DNA of 64,000 bases. It comes from Gloeotrichia echinulata CP02 (lineage in GTDB: Bacteria > Cyanobacteriota > Cyanobacteriia > Cyanobacteriales > Nostocaceae). The stretch spans positions 4,407,001 to 4,471,000 of the forward strand of contig CP051187.1 in the NCBI GenBank assembly GCA_038087035.1, written 5' to 3'. A program made the position numbers and the translations under genes. Below, one piece after another: positions 53,897 through 63,477 of this stretch (position 1 is its first letter; every line of letters begins with the position of its first letter). The notes beneath the pieces are model-generated. The model was not told the DNA's origin, made no database searches, and worked only from the letters and a program-made list of their open reading frames with translations.

Positions 53897-56800
53897 ATGT
53901 TAAACGACCGCTGGCGAATACAAAATATACATAGAGCTAGAGTAGATTTACTGCTAATACAAATGGCTAGTGCGATGCCTAGGGCGGGCGGAGCGATCGC
54001 CATTTTGGTAGGCTGCTTGGTATTGCTAGGCTGGTCTTTTGATATCGATTTTCTCAAGAGCGGCTGCTATACCAGTCAGGTAACAATGAAAGCAAATGCA
54101 GCACTGTGTTTTGTGCTGTCTGGTGTATCGCTGTGGCTATTACAGATAGTAGGGGATAAAAGGTTTGGTGGCAGGTGGAAACAGAACAAACAATTAAGTC
54201 CACCTGGGAGTAGGATCTACATGGGGCTGGCTAGGGCTTGTGCCGTAGCTGTGCTGCTCATTGGTTCGCTCACAGTCAGTGAATATGTGTTCCGTTGGGA
54301 TCTCGGAATTGATCATCTGCTGTTCCGTGACTCATCAGTGATAGAGATCACTTCACATCCGGGGCGTATGGGGTTAAACTCGTCCGTGGATTTTATGCTT
54401 CTCGGCATAGTCCTACTGCTTTTGTCCCAAAAACACCACCGTCGTAGATATTGGTATGCCCAGATGATCACGTTGATCGTCGGTTTGATTGCTTTTACGG
54501 CTCTCATAGGCATTGCGTACAAAGTAGAAATTATCTACGGCGTACTTCCCCCTACCACAACAATGGCCTTACACTCCGCACTAACCTTCTTGATATTGTG
54601 TATAGGCATTTGGTGGCTACACCCAAATGAAGGATTGATGCGGGTAGTGATGAGTGATAGCTATGGTGGCTTGTTTGCGCGCAGATTATTATTAGCTGCG
54701 ATCGCCGTACCTTTTTTCTTGGGGTGGATAATCGTTCAAGGTAAACATAGCAAACAATACGATGGCGCGTTTGCAGTATCGCTGTTTGCGATTGTACAGA
54801 TTGTGATTTTCGCATTTTTAGTCTGGCATACTGCAGCTATTGTCGAACGTCTCAGTCGCCAACGCGATCGCGCCCAAGAGACACTGCGAGCTTACGAAGA
54901 CAAACTCAAGAGTTTTGTCGATGCGAACATTATCGGGATTGCGCTGGGCGAGGTTGATGGACTTATCCACCAAGCAAACGACGAATTTCTGGGGATGATT
55001 GGTTACACCCGCTCAGATTTATTAGCAGGTAGAATCGACGCCAACCAGATTACAGCACCCGAATATCTATCCCTGAATCAACAAAAGATCGCCGAAGCTC
55101 AGGAAAATCCCAATGGTGCTTGTACTCCCTACGAAAAAGAATACATTCGCAAAGATGGTAGCCGTGTCCCCGTATTAGTTGGTTATGTGTTACTGGGAGA
55201 ACAACGCCAAGAGTCAGTGGCTTTTATTTTAGACTTGAGCCAACGCCGACATGCTCAAGAAAAAATAGAACTACTCAACAAAAATCTTCAGCGCCGCGTT
55301 GCTGAGTTACAAACTTTACTGGATGTTATCCCCATTGGCATTGGAATTGCTGAAGATCCAGAATGTGAAAATATCAAAGTTAACCCCGCTTTTGCCGACC
55401 AGTTAGGCATTTCTCTAGAAATGAATGCCTCCCTCAGCGCTCCCATTCAACAAAGACCAGGATTTAAAGTTTACCGTGAAGGTAGGGAACTCTCGCCAGA
55501 GGAACTCCCCATGCAGTACTCTGCTGCTAAAGGCGTCGAGGTTCTCGATTTTGAATTGGATATCATACATGAAAATGGCAAAATCGTCAAGCTGCTGGAG
55601 TACGTTGCACCACTGTTTGACGAGGAGGGCAAAACCAGAGGCTGCATCGGTGCATTTTTGGATATCACTGAGCGCAAGCAAGCTGAAGTAGTCCTGCGAA
55701 ATGAGCAAAAATGGTTGGAAGACGTGCTAAATTTGATGCCAAAACCCCTGGTATTTATTGAACCAGGTACAGCCAGGGTGACTTTCGCCAATCGCGCTGC
55801 TGACCAATTAGCCGGGGGGGAATTTCCCAAAGGCATCCCAGCAATAGAGTATCATAAGTTTTACTATTACACCGATGCCGCTGGTAATCGTCTCCTCAAC
55901 GACCAAATGCCAGGGGTACGCGTTGCCCGTGGCGAACGGCTGGATGGATTGGAACTAGATTGGCACACGAGCGGAGATATTCATTCCCTACTGATATTTG
56001 CTGATACACTGCCAGCCATGCACGGTCATCCTGCTACCTGTGTAATGGTGTTCCACGACATCACCAATCTCAAGGATGCAGAAAACCGGCTATCCTTGGG
56101 CTATAAAAGACTCCAGCTTTTATTTGACACCGCCAGCGAGCTATTATCGAGCCAGCAGCCAGTAGCACTCATCGATAGTCTGTTCAGTAAACTTTCTGAG
56201 CAAATTGATTTGGATCTTTACTTTAACTACTTGATTGCAGAAAAGTCTCAGGTAATGCATCTAGCCTCATCTAGAGGGATTTCCGAGAAATTCGCAACAG
56301 AAATGGAGTGGATAGAGTTAGGTCAAGGTGTGTGTGGAACTGTAGCCCAAGAACGCCGGGCGATGGCTTTAAATGATGTCCAGCATTCAACTGACCCCAA
56401 AACAGAAATAATTCGCTCTTTAGGGATTACAGCCTATTATAGTTACCCATTAATCGCTCAGGGGCAACTGTTAGGTACTCTTTCCTTTGGCAGTCGCAGT
56501 CGCTCTTTTTTCACCGACAATCAAAAAGGGATGATGCAAGCAGTTTGCGACCAAATAGCGATCGCAATGGAACGGGCTGGTTTAATTGCTTCTTTACAAC
56601 AGCAAACTGAACAGCTGCGCGAAGCCAACCGCATGAAAGACGAGTTTTTGGCGATTTTGTCCCATGAATTGCGATCGCCCCTCAACGCCATCCTCGGTTG
56701 GTCCCAGCTGCTGTCTTCCCGCAATCTCAGCGAACCTCAAAAAGCCAGGGGACTGGAAACAATTGAGCGCAATGCGAGGGCGCAAACCCAGCTAATTGAA

Positions 56801-57907
56801 GACCTGCTGGATATTTCGCGGATGATTAGAGGTAACTTGCGCCTCAATGTCCGGACTTGCGATTTAATTCCGATTATTCAGTCCAGCCTCGATAATGTTA
56901 GCCTAGCCGCCCAAGCCAAGGAAATCGATCTTTCATTCTCCCTTGTTGGTGCTAAGTGTCTAGAAGCAGGTGTGGGTTCATATGTCAATAGCGAAAAGCC
57001 CGAATCTAGGGAAATCAATTCCAAAACCTATCAAATTTCTGGAAGCTCAAATAATAGCGTCTTGGGTCAAGCCAAGGATCTCAATTCCCAATTTTTAGTT
57101 ACCGGCGATGCAGAGCGCCTGCAGCAGATCATCTGGAATCTGCTCTCCAATGCCATTAAATTTACACCCAAAGGCGGGGCGGTGGAAATTAGGGTGACAC
57201 TCAGCAATCAAGAACAAAACAAGACTTCAGATAGCTACGCACAGATTCAAGTCATTGATACAGGCATTGGTATCACTCCTGACTTTCTGCCTTACGTATT
57301 TGATCGGTTTCGCCAAGCCGATAGTTCCAGCACCAGGCCACATGGTGGACTAGGGTTAGGGTTAGCCATTGTGCGTCATTTAGTAGAACTACATGGTGGT
57401 ACCATTGAGGTAGAAAGTCCTGGTGAGCAGCAAGGAGCGACATTTACAGTCAAGCTACCACTTTTGCAGAATCAACAAATAATCAACAATCTCCCTCTTC
57501 CCCCCGATCCGCCTCCCCCTCTCTGCCTCTTAGGTGTGCGGGTACTGGTGGTAGATGACGAAGCCGATACCCGTTATTTTATCACCACCGTACTGCAACA
57601 GTACAAAGCCGAAGTACAAGCAGTAGAATCTGTACAAGATGCTTTACAGGTTATTACCCAGTGGAAACCAGATGTTTTAGTTAGTGATATAGGTATGCCC
57701 TATGAAGATGGTTACTCATTAATCCGCAAACTGCGATCGCAACCACCAGAACTAGGGGGAAAAATTCCCGCAGCAGCCTTGACCGCCTATGCTAGAGCAG
57801 AGGATCGAATGCGAGCCATACAAGAAGGTTATCAACTGCATTTGCCCAAACCCATCGAGCCTGCAGAATTAGCGACAGTCGTTGCTAGCCTTGTCGGGCG
57901 CACTTAG
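53897..57907 (+). CDS. Hybrid sensor histidine kinase with PAS, GAF and receiver domains
   Basis: This protein has 1336 residues. Residues about 25-310 hold around eight membrane helices (a sensory membrane region), followed by three PAS-like domains (about 340-455, 470-600, 600-740), a GAF domain (about 750-900, with GVCGTVA), HisKA with His923 in LSHELRSPLN, and HATPase with WNLLSNAIKFTP, VIDTGIGI and GGLGLGLAIV. A C-terminal receiver follows with Asp1264 in VSDIGMP, VVDDEAD upstream and LPKP at the end. It should phosphorylate itself and pass phosphate to its own receiver or a partner regulator; the signal is unknown. An AT-rich 136-bp gap upstream is likely its promoter. Confidence 0.92.
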   Translation: MLNDRWRIQNIHRARVDLLLIQMASAMPRAGGAIAILVGCLVLLGWSFDIDFLKSGCYTSQVTMKANAALCFVLSGVSLWLLQIVGDKRFGGRWKQNKQLSPPGSRIYMGLARACAVAVLLIGSLTVSEYVFRWDLGIDHLLFRDSSVIEITSHPGRMGLNSSVDFMLLGIVLLLLSQKHHRRRYWYAQMITLIVGLIAFTALIGIAYKVEIIYGVLPPTTTMALHSALTFLILCIGIWWLHPNEGLMRVVMSDSYGGLFARRLLLAAIAVPFFLGWIIVQGKHSKQYDGAFAVSLFAIVQIVIFAFLVWHTAAIVERLSRQRDRAQETLRAYEDKLKSFVDANIIGIALGEVDGLIHQANDEFLGMIGYTRSDLLAGRIDANQITAPEYLSLNQQKIAEAQENPNGACTPYEKEYIRKDGSRVPVLVGYVLLGEQRQESVAFILDLSQRRHAQEKIELLNKNLQRRVAELQTLLDVIPIGIGIAEDPECENIKVNPAFADQLGISLEMNASLSAPIQQRPGFKVYREGRELSPEELPMQYSAAKGVEVLDFELDIIHENGKIVKLLEYVAPLFDEEGKTRGCIGAFLDITERKQAEVVLRNEQKWLEDVLNLMPKPLVFIEPGTARVTFANRAADQLAGGEFPKGIPAIEYHKFYYYTDAAGNRLLNDQMPGVRVARGERLDGLELDWHTSGDIHSLLIFADTLPAMHGHPATCVMVFHDITNLKDAENRLSLGYKRLQLLFDTASELLSSQQPVALIDSLFSKLSEQIDLDLYFNYLIAEKSQVMHLASSRGISEKFATEMEWIELGQGVCGTVAQERRAMALNDVQHSTDPKTEIIRSLGITAYYSYPLIAQGQLLGTLSFGSRSRSFFTDNQKGMMQAVCDQIAIAMERAGLIASLQQQTEQLREANRMKDEFLAILSHELRSPLNAILGWSQLLSSRNLSEPQKARGLETIERNARAQTQLIEDLLDISRMIRGNLRLNVRTCDLIPIIQSSLDNVSLAAQAKEIDLSFSLVGAKCLEAGVGSYVNSEKPESREINSKTYQISGSSNNSVLGQAKDLNSQFLVTGDAERLQQIIWNLLSNAIKFTPKGGAVEIRVTLSNQEQNKTSDSYAQIQVIDTGIGITPDFLPYVFDRFRQADSSSTRPHGGLGLGLAIVRHLVELHGGTIEVESPGEQQGATFTVKLPLLQNQQIINNLPLPPDPPPPLCLLGVRVLVVDDEADTRYFITTVLQQYKAEVQAVESVQDALQVITQWKPDVLVSDIGMPYEDGYSLIRKLRSQPPELGGKIPAAALTAYARAEDRMRAIQEGYQLHLPKPIEPAELATVVASLVGRT

Positions 57908-58707
57908 GATGTGAGGTTGCTGTCCTGACCAAGTGCTTCGATTTCTGAGATAGACAAACTGGTTAACCTCGCTACTTGTTCTACCGTCATTCCTGACTCC
58001 AGCAAGTTGCGTGCTGTTTGTTGCAGTTGAGATTCTGCTCTTTGTGCCCGAAGTCGTTCTGCTTGGGCCTGAAGTCGTTCTGCTTGTGCAATTTCTTCGG
58101 CGGTTGGTAGTAATTCTGCAGCTAAAGTTCCCCAGCGCAACCAAGTTGCATCAACACCTTTATAGCTACCTTTCCAGCGCAGCAATGATAAACCTAAGGC
58201 CTCGCTAATTAATTGACTCTGGCTCTTAGGTGCTATTGGTTGATAAAGTCCTTGTTGTAGAGAAAAACCAGCCCAATCATCAGGGTTAAACGGATCAAAC
58301 CAGAAATATTCTGGTACGCGCATCTGATTTTGATAAATCAGCTTTTTCTGATTTTTATCCGCAGTGGCGGTACTTTCAGACAACAACTCAATGACTACAT
58401 CCGGCCCTTTACCCTCTTCCCAAACCACCCAACTGCGGCGTTCTCCCTGGGGAACTCCCAAGACAGCGAAAAAGTCTGGACCGCGAAAATCTTGGTTTTT
58501 TAGCTGGGCCATACTAAAGTAGACAAACATATTGCCGCCTACGTATCCATCTTCTCGTTGTGCCAGCCAAGGAAGCAAGGCATCAATCAGTAGATCCATT
58601 TGCAATTTATGGCGTTGGCTTTCCATTGGGATATCGTCATCGTAAGGCAAGTCTGCCTGGGTTGGGGGTAGGCTGACGGATGGTGGAGTTAGGGTAGTTT
58701 CTGACAT
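57904..58707 (-). CDS. Uma2 family (DUF820) nuclease-fold protein
   Basis: This 267-residue protein is of the Uma2 family, widespread in cyanobacteria with a PD-(D/E)XK-like fold. FRGPDFFAVLG and GPDVVIELLSESTATADK carry the Asp and Glu of the putative site, then KLIYQNQMRVPEYFWFDP. A C-terminal Ala/Gln/Glu/Arg coiled coil (about 205-235) precedes a helix-turn-helix-like end. Its 3' end overlaps the histidine kinase 3' end by 4 bp, tail to tail. Its function in the cell is unknown; nuclease activity is inferred from the fold. Confidence 0.88.
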   Translation of the reverse strand: MSETTLTPPSVSLPPTQADLPYDDDIPMESQRHKLQMDLLIDALLPWLAQREDGYVGGNMFVYFSMAQLKNQDFRGPDFFAVLGVPQGERRSWVVWEEGKGPDVVIELLSESTATADKNQKKLIYQNQMRVPEYFWFDPFNPDDWAGFSLQQGLYQPIAPKSQSQLISEALGLSLLRWKGSYKGVDATWLRWGTLAAELLPTAEEIAQAERLQAQAERLRAQRAESQLQQTARNLLESGMTVEQVARLTSLSISEIEALGQDSNLTS

Positions 58708-58854
58708 GGCTGTAAAAATTTTAGGTAGCCATTGCTCACGTTTCTATATTACCAGATTGTCGCGAAAAAATGCTGTTTGATTTCTTCGCCATCAGCTGCA
58801 TTTTAGAATAGGAATTTTTCAGGTCATCATTTAGAGTTTGGAGTGAAGTTTTAC

Positions 58855-59331
58855 CTAGGGATTTTGAGATTGTTTTTGCAAGCGCATTAATGACTTTTCA
58901 ACCTGATCTTTTAAGCTGTTGTTATTTTGTAGCTGTAAAGTAATTTTGTTGAACTGGTCAATACTTAAACCATTATCTAGGACAATTTTTGTGGAGTTTT
59001 TACAGTAATTGATTGCAATCTCTTGAGCTTTTGGTGGCAGAGCATTTATGCTTCTGGCGTCATTACAAACAATCTTGGGAATGTCTCCACCCATAAGTTT
59101 TTTAATGTCGTCAAAAGCTTGTTGGCGTTCTGACTCCATTGTTAAAACCGCTTGAGCATAGTTATTGATTTCATTATTATTAACTGGTGATGGAGTTTGA
59201 GCATCAGCTTTGACACTCAAGAGCAAAGTGCTGGCTACTAAACCTGCAGTGGCGAGAGAACCGCAAAACCAGGCTTGAGAAAGCATCCGCTGCAGGTTTA
59301 GTCGGAGAACGAAAACGGCGTTTTTCTTCAT
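58855..59331 (-). CDS. DUF4168 secreted protein
   Basis: This protein has 158 residues. An N-terminal signal peptide (about 1-45, GLVASTLLLSVKADAQ) precedes a DUF4168 domain of helical pairs, NNYAQAVLTMESERQQAF to LKDQVEKSLMRLQKQ. Function is unknown; a periplasmic location is inferred. It is transcribed separately from HolA, with about 100 bp between the two genes. Confidence 0.85.
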   Translation of the reverse strand: MKKNAVFVLRLNLQRMLSQAWFCGSLATAGLVASTLLLSVKADAQTPSPVNNNEINNYAQAVLTMESERQQAFDDIKKLMGGDIPKIVCNDARSINALPPKAQEIAINYCKNSTKIVLDNGLSIDQFNKITLQLQNNNSLKDQVEKSLMRLQKQSQNP

Positions 59332-59438
59332 AGGATGTGTGACACAGAACTACAGTAGGGATATATAATAACTCTGAATTATTTTAGAAGTGAGAAGTTC
59401 CAGATAAACCTAAGTACATCAAACTTTTATATTGATTG

Positions 59439-60440
59439 TCAGCTTCTACGACATACTTGACAAATTTCTATAACTTTAGTCTGTAATGTTGAAGTTTCTG
59501 CAGATCCTTGCTTGAGACTAACTTCTAACTCTAATAGTAGGGGTAAGGTGGACATGAGTTGCTCGACAGAAAGGGACTTGACTTCTTGCTGTAAAAAATA
59601 AATGCGTTTCGGGTTCCCTACCTCAGCAGCTTGGGCGATCGCTTGGGGATTGCGTTCCCCACTTTCCATCATAATTTTTATCCATAACCAAGTGCGGAAT
59701 TGCCCAATTAATGTTGCTACTATCCGCAACCCAGGCTCAGAAGCATTAATCAAATCAGTCAAAGTTACTAAAGCTTTGGCTGTATCCCCTGTTCTCATGG
59801 CTGCTGCTAATTGTAAACTATTTTGGGTAGTATTTCTGACTAATTGCGTAATGATATCTATGTCTAAAGGCTGATTGATGCTAGCAGTGTACAGCCGCAA
59901 TTTTTCTAGTTCATTGTAAAGAAGCCGTGTATCGTTACCTACCGATTCCGCCAATAGTTCCGCAATCTTGGGCGTAAGTTTGACACCGACAATTTGAGCA
60001 GCTTGATTCACTGCTTGTACTAGCAATTCTGTCTTCCAAGGTGGAATCAGCGGAAATTCTCGGAACTCTGTAGCGTATTGTTTCAACAATTTCGTAGATT
60101 TGAGGCGTTCATCTGGTTTGTTACGGCTGGTGAGCAATAAACTTGAGTTTTCTGGTATGACTGGTAAAGTTCGCGTCAGTTCTGCTAATACATTCTCTGG
60201 GCAATGCTGGCAGAGGGTAGAATTGATTAGCCATACCAACCGTCCACCAGCACCAAAACTTGGTGTCATCGCCTGATTTAACCCCTGGATGACAGCATCG
60301 GGTTGATCGGGAAGGAAACAGGTGTAGTTAAAACTTGTCCATAGAGGATCAAGAATGCGATCGCGCAGCAGCATCACGGCTTTTTCGAGAAAAAAATCAT
60401 CTTCACCCCAGTAAACGTAGATTCCCATGTCAAAATTCAT
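59439..60440 (-). CDS. holA: DNA polymerase III subunit delta
   Basis: This 333-residue clamp-loader delta subunit begins IYVYWGEDDFFLEKAV, with LLTSRNKPDERLKSTK, LLAESVGNDTRLLYNELEKL and QLAAAMRTGDTAKALV in the C-terminal part, as in HolA. It opens the beta sliding clamp during loading at the replication fork. A second in-frame ATG at 60428 would shorten it by four residues. Its upstream region (60441-60780) is filled by two dispersed repeats. Confidence 0.9.
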   Translation of the reverse strand: MNFDMGIYVYWGEDDFFLEKAVMLLRDRILDPLWTSFNYTCFLPDQPDAVIQGLNQAMTPSFGAGGRLVWLINSTLCQHCPENVLAELTRTLPVIPENSSLLLTSRNKPDERLKSTKLLKQYATEFREFPLIPPWKTELLVQAVNQAAQIVGVKLTPKIAELLAESVGNDTRLLYNELEKLRLYTASINQPLDIDIITQLVRNTTQNSLQLAAAMRTGDTAKALVTLTDLINASEPGLRIVATLIGQFRTWLWIKIMMESGERNPQAIAQAAEVGNPKRIYFLQQEVKSLSVEQLMSTLPLLLELEVSLKQGSAETSTLQTKVIEICQVCRRS

Positions 60441-60470
60441 TCTTAAGGGTTTGGCAAATATAGGCGCTAC

Positions 60471-60537
60471 TGCATGACGCTGCGATAAATATTGTACCTA
60501 GTTACAAGAGTTGTGGCGTCATGCACCATTCTTTCAA
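60471..60537. repeat. 67-bp repeat, inverted relative to 28721-28787
   Basis: TGCATGACGC and GCGTCATGCA form the ends, with CGATAAATATTGTA inside; the sequence is the complement of the 28721 copy with a few changes. It lies 31 bp upstream of the holA start. Confidence 0.6.
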
Positions 60538-60580
60538 TGTGACACTAGCATAAGTCCGGAAATATTTTCGTTTCATAACA

Positions 60581-60687
60581 TATAGCACTTCCTATTCAGA
60601 TGAGGTACAAAATTGTATCACGCGATGTAGGGGCACGGCACTGCCGTGCCCTTACCGATGTACCTCACTAGGGCGAGAAACGCTATA
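60581..60687. mobile_element. 107-bp MITE-like repeat, copy 2
   Basis: This is the reverse complement of 48892-48998 along its full length as far as I can compare, including the central GGGCACGGCACTGCCGTGCC palindrome. It lies between the divergent holA and 2H-phosphoesterase-like genes. Confidence 0.8.
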
Positions 60688-60780
60688 GTTCGGTTTATTC
60701 CCTCCGACTTAGTTAAATACTTTATTAATCAGGATAAATATGCCTAAAATCTATCAAGTGAGAGCGCGAGGGCAAGAAGA

Positions 60781-61572
60781 TTGGACGACATCTATCAAAC
60801 TTACTTAAATCGAGTGGCTCGGATGACGCTACCCGAAGCTTACAGATCCCAAGTCCAGCATATCCAGGAATCTTCTAAATTTCAGCCGTATTCTGGATAT
60901 AGACAAGCAGCACCTTTTCCTGGCTATACCCTAATTACCCCACCAGCAGCAGACGACTCAGAAAACTCTGGTTTCTATACAAAGTTAGAAGGTTATCAAC
61001 AGGAACTCTTACAGTTACCTTTGAATGGTGATTTGATTGTACCTGTTCCCCCTACTAGCTTTCATCTAACCTTGGCGGACTTGATTTGGGACAGTGCTTA
61101 CCGTGACACCTGCGAAAAAAATCCCGATTTTGAACAGCAGTTACATTCTTGCTGCGCGGAAATTTTTCAGCAATATCAACAATCCCTGACAAAGGAAAAT
61201 CATCCTATTTCTTGGCAGGTCTTAGGACTGATAGTATTTCCCAGAGCTATCGCCGTTTGTTTAGTACCCCAAGATGCACGTTCCTATGAGGAGATTATTA
61301 AATTCCGCCGTACCATTTATCAAAATCCCAAGTTAATCGCCTTGGGAATTGAACAACACTATCACTTTACCGCCCATATCACATTAGGCTATTTTGGCGA
61401 AGTAGCTCCCGATTTAGACCGGACAAATTTCAGCACCATGCTGTCTGAGTTAAATCAAAAATGGCTGTTAAGTTTGCCAGAATTTCTCATTCACCGCGTC
61501 GAATTAAGGAAGTTTGACGACATGACCAAATATTATCGTCAATCAAATTGGGCAAGTTTGGTGATTAATTAA
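60781..61572 (+). CDS. 2H phosphoesterase-like (DUF1868-type) protein
   Basis: This protein has 263 residues from a TTG start. Two HxT motifs, HLTLADL near residue 102 and HITLGYFGE near 205, are the pair that defines 2H phosphoesterases acting on cyclic nucleotides or RNA ends. No ATG lies upstream in frame before a stop; the first internal ATG (60823) would remove 14 residues. A nearby ATG at 60740 opens another frame for only 22 codons, so a lost start codon or small frameshift is possible. The substrate is unknown. Confidence 0.75.
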   Translation: MDDIYQTYLNRVARMTLPEAYRSQVQHIQESSKFQPYSGYRQAAPFPGYTLITPPAADDSENSGFYTKLEGYQQELLQLPLNGDLIVPVPPTSFHLTLADLIWDSAYRDTCEKNPDFEQQLHSCCAEIFQQYQQSLTKENHPISWQVLGLIVFPRAIAVCLVPQDARSYEEIIKFRRTIYQNPKLIALGIEQHYHFTAHITLGYFGEVAPDLDRTNFSTMLSELNQKWLLSLPEFLIHRVELRKFDDMTKYYRQSNWASLVIN

Positions 61573-61593
61573 GAGTTAAATATCCAGTCAAGT

Positions 61594-61614
61594 AGGGTGG
61601 GCATTGCCCACCCT
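61594..61614. terminator. Hairpin between convergent genes
   Basis: AGGGTGGGCATTGCCCACCCT is a near-perfect palindrome touching the stop codon of the RDD gene and 21 bp after the opposite gene. It is well placed to end transcription both ways; A/T runs follow only weakly. Confidence 0.55.
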
Positions 61615-62392
61615 AAAATTCTTTCTGTCTATATGCAAGATAAATAGCTTCTAAAAATACGTCATAGCTAACACCTTGAGGCAGATTATCTAAATTAATA
61701 ATATTTTGCACCTGTTGGCTTAATTTGGTAGCTAGTAAGGCTCTAGCTTTAGATGACATGCCATTACGTCGCTGCAAATACTCGCGAATAATGGCAAAAT
61801 CATCTGGCAATAATTGTGAAAAATCTGCAATTTCTACTAACTGTTCATGAAGTAAATTTGCTTGTTCAGAAATCCTAAAATTCGCGGAGTTAGTGGGCGT
61901 TTGTGCCTGAATAACAATTGTCCCAGCAGCCAAATCACCCAAGCGCTTTTCACGGCGATTAAAGATAATTAATAACGCTCCCAGAAACAAAAACTCATCA
62001 AAAGGTCGCAGTAAGGCGCGGAGGGTTGTTTGTTGCAGTCCCACTGGTCTACCATCATCTCGTACAACGCGAATTTTAGCCAAGCGTTTACCAGGGGTTT
62101 GCCCTTGCCATATCGTTTCAAAAAATACAAAATAACCGACATAAACGACAAAGTAAATGATGATGGTAATCGCGACAAGCCAAATAGGAAGGGCTGGACC
62201 CAAAAATTGCTCTCCAACACTTATTAACTGCACTGAAACTATGCCCCAAACAATGAGGAACACCACTAAAATTAGAGCTAAAACATGATAGTCAATCAGC
62301 AAAGCCCAGGCGCGATTACCAATCCCGGCGAGAGTAAATTCTAGCTCTACACTTTCTGGGGTGTTGAATTTAACCCGATTAAATAGGTGCAT
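61613..62392 (-). CDS. RDD family membrane protein
   Basis: This protein has 259 residues. The RDD domain (about 15-155) has helices around LALILVVFLIVWGIVSV, LPIWLVAITIIIYFVVYVGYFVF and LFLGALLIIF, with GQTPGKRLAKIRVVRDDG and RRDxxxLGDLAAGT-type ends (RREKRLGDLAAGTIVI). A soluble tail follows. The role is unknown; it is often beside SpoIIM-like genes, and one lies nearby in the opposite direction. It follows the next membrane-protein gene by 20 bp and is probably in one operon with it. Confidence 0.88.
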   Translation of the reverse strand: MHLFNRVKFNTPESVELEFTLAGIGNRAWALLIDYHVLALILVVFLIVWGIVSVQLISVGEQFLGPALPIWLVAITIIIYFVVYVGYFVFFETIWQGQTPGKRLAKIRVVRDDGRPVGLQQTTLRALLRPFDEFLFLGALLIIFNRREKRLGDLAAGTIVIQAQTPTNSANFRISEQANLLHEQLVEIADFSQLLPDDFAIIREYLQRRNGMSSKARALLATKLSQQVQNIINLDNLPQGVSYDVFLEAIYLAYRQKEF

Positions 62393-62412
62393 AATAGTCT
62401 CAGTACTAGCGT

Positions 62413-63396
62413 TTAAATTTCGCGATTGCGTAACTGTAAGCCCAACCCTTCACGACGACTCCGCAAATCGTAGTAAATTACAGCTTTGATTGCTTGCCAA
62501 AACGGTAAAATAAGTGCGTTCATTAAGAATCCTATTAATAATATCAGCAAGTAAACTATACTCACCAATATAACTGCATTTGTTGAACCATTAATAGCAT
62601 CTAATATTGTATATTGAATTAATGGTTGAGAAAATATCTGAATAAACAACTGAACAATTATTTGGATAGGTATTGTAATTAAGAAGGCAACAAACAATAT
62701 TAAAACAATCCTCCATCCATACCCTTTGCTTAAATCCCAGCTGCGGCTTATTGCAGTATCTAGACCAAGATTATCTTCAATTGCTAGCAGTTCTACAGCC
62801 AAACACAACCTAGCAGACAACCAAATAAAAGCAGCACAAGCAGCAAAGAAAATCAGTAAATTTAGTAGTCCTATAATCAGCACCATAATCAGCGAATTTC
62901 TATTCAATATTGCATTCAATATTAAGCCCCCAAAAAAAGCTATTAAGCTCCAAAACAAAACAAAACATATTAAAATGATCAAAAAACCTAAAGATAGCGT
63001 AATTACGGTAAATACCAAACTCCACAATTTAGGTAAAACTTGTTTATGGGCATGACTCACAGTCTCTGGTTGATTAACCAATTCACCAAATGCTAATCGT
63101 GAGATAGTTGTAGTGTTAACCAAGGATCTACCGAAGGCATAGAAATACAAACCTAATCCAATTACCATTATAATTAACCAAGCTAGAGGAGAATTATTAC
63201 CAGATATAGAGTTTGAAAATAATATTATTCCTCCAGGAATGAAAATCAAAAACGGCAGCAGTGACCATAAAGCAACTTTTAACGCCAGGAAAAAATAAGA
63301 TTTTAGATGAGAACGATACAGTCGCAGTCCGGCGCTAACTACATTACCCAAACTTAGTGGTTGTATGGAACTGGGAGAATTAAAATTACCAGACAT
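62413..63396 (-). CDS. Multi-pass membrane protein
   Basis: This 327-residue protein has about six hydrophobic segments (near 35-60, 70-90, 125-150, 155-190, 225-255 and 270-300). No catalytic motif is seen; SLGNVVSAGLRLYRSHL at the start and AISRSWDLSKGYGWRI in the middle resemble glycerophosphodiesterase membrane-domain or DUF975-like proteins. It is the first gene of a pair with the RDD gene and divergent from the SpoIIM-like gene; this trio recurs in bacteria, but its job is not known to me. Confidence 0.75.
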   Translation of the reverse strand: MSGNFNSPSSIQPLSLGNVVSAGLRLYRSHLKSYFFLALKVALWSLLPFLIFIPGGIILFSNSISGNNSPLAWLIIMVIGLGLYFYAFGRSLVNTTTISRLAFGELVNQPETVSHAHKQVLPKLWSLVFTVITLSLGFLIILICFVLFWSLIAFFGGLILNAILNRNSLIMVLIIGLLNLLIFFAACAAFIWLSARLCLAVELLAIEDNLGLDTAISRSWDLSKGYGWRIVLILFVAFLITIPIQIIVQLFIQIFSQPLIQYTILDAINGSTNAVILVSIVYLLILLIGFLMNALILPFWQAIKAVIYYDLRSRREGLGLQLRNREI

Positions 63397-63477
63397 AATA
63401 TCAAATCTTCCTTAAGAGTACGCAGATCAATTTGAGGTTATCTTAAAGTACATTCAACCAAAATCTTCGCGAAATTT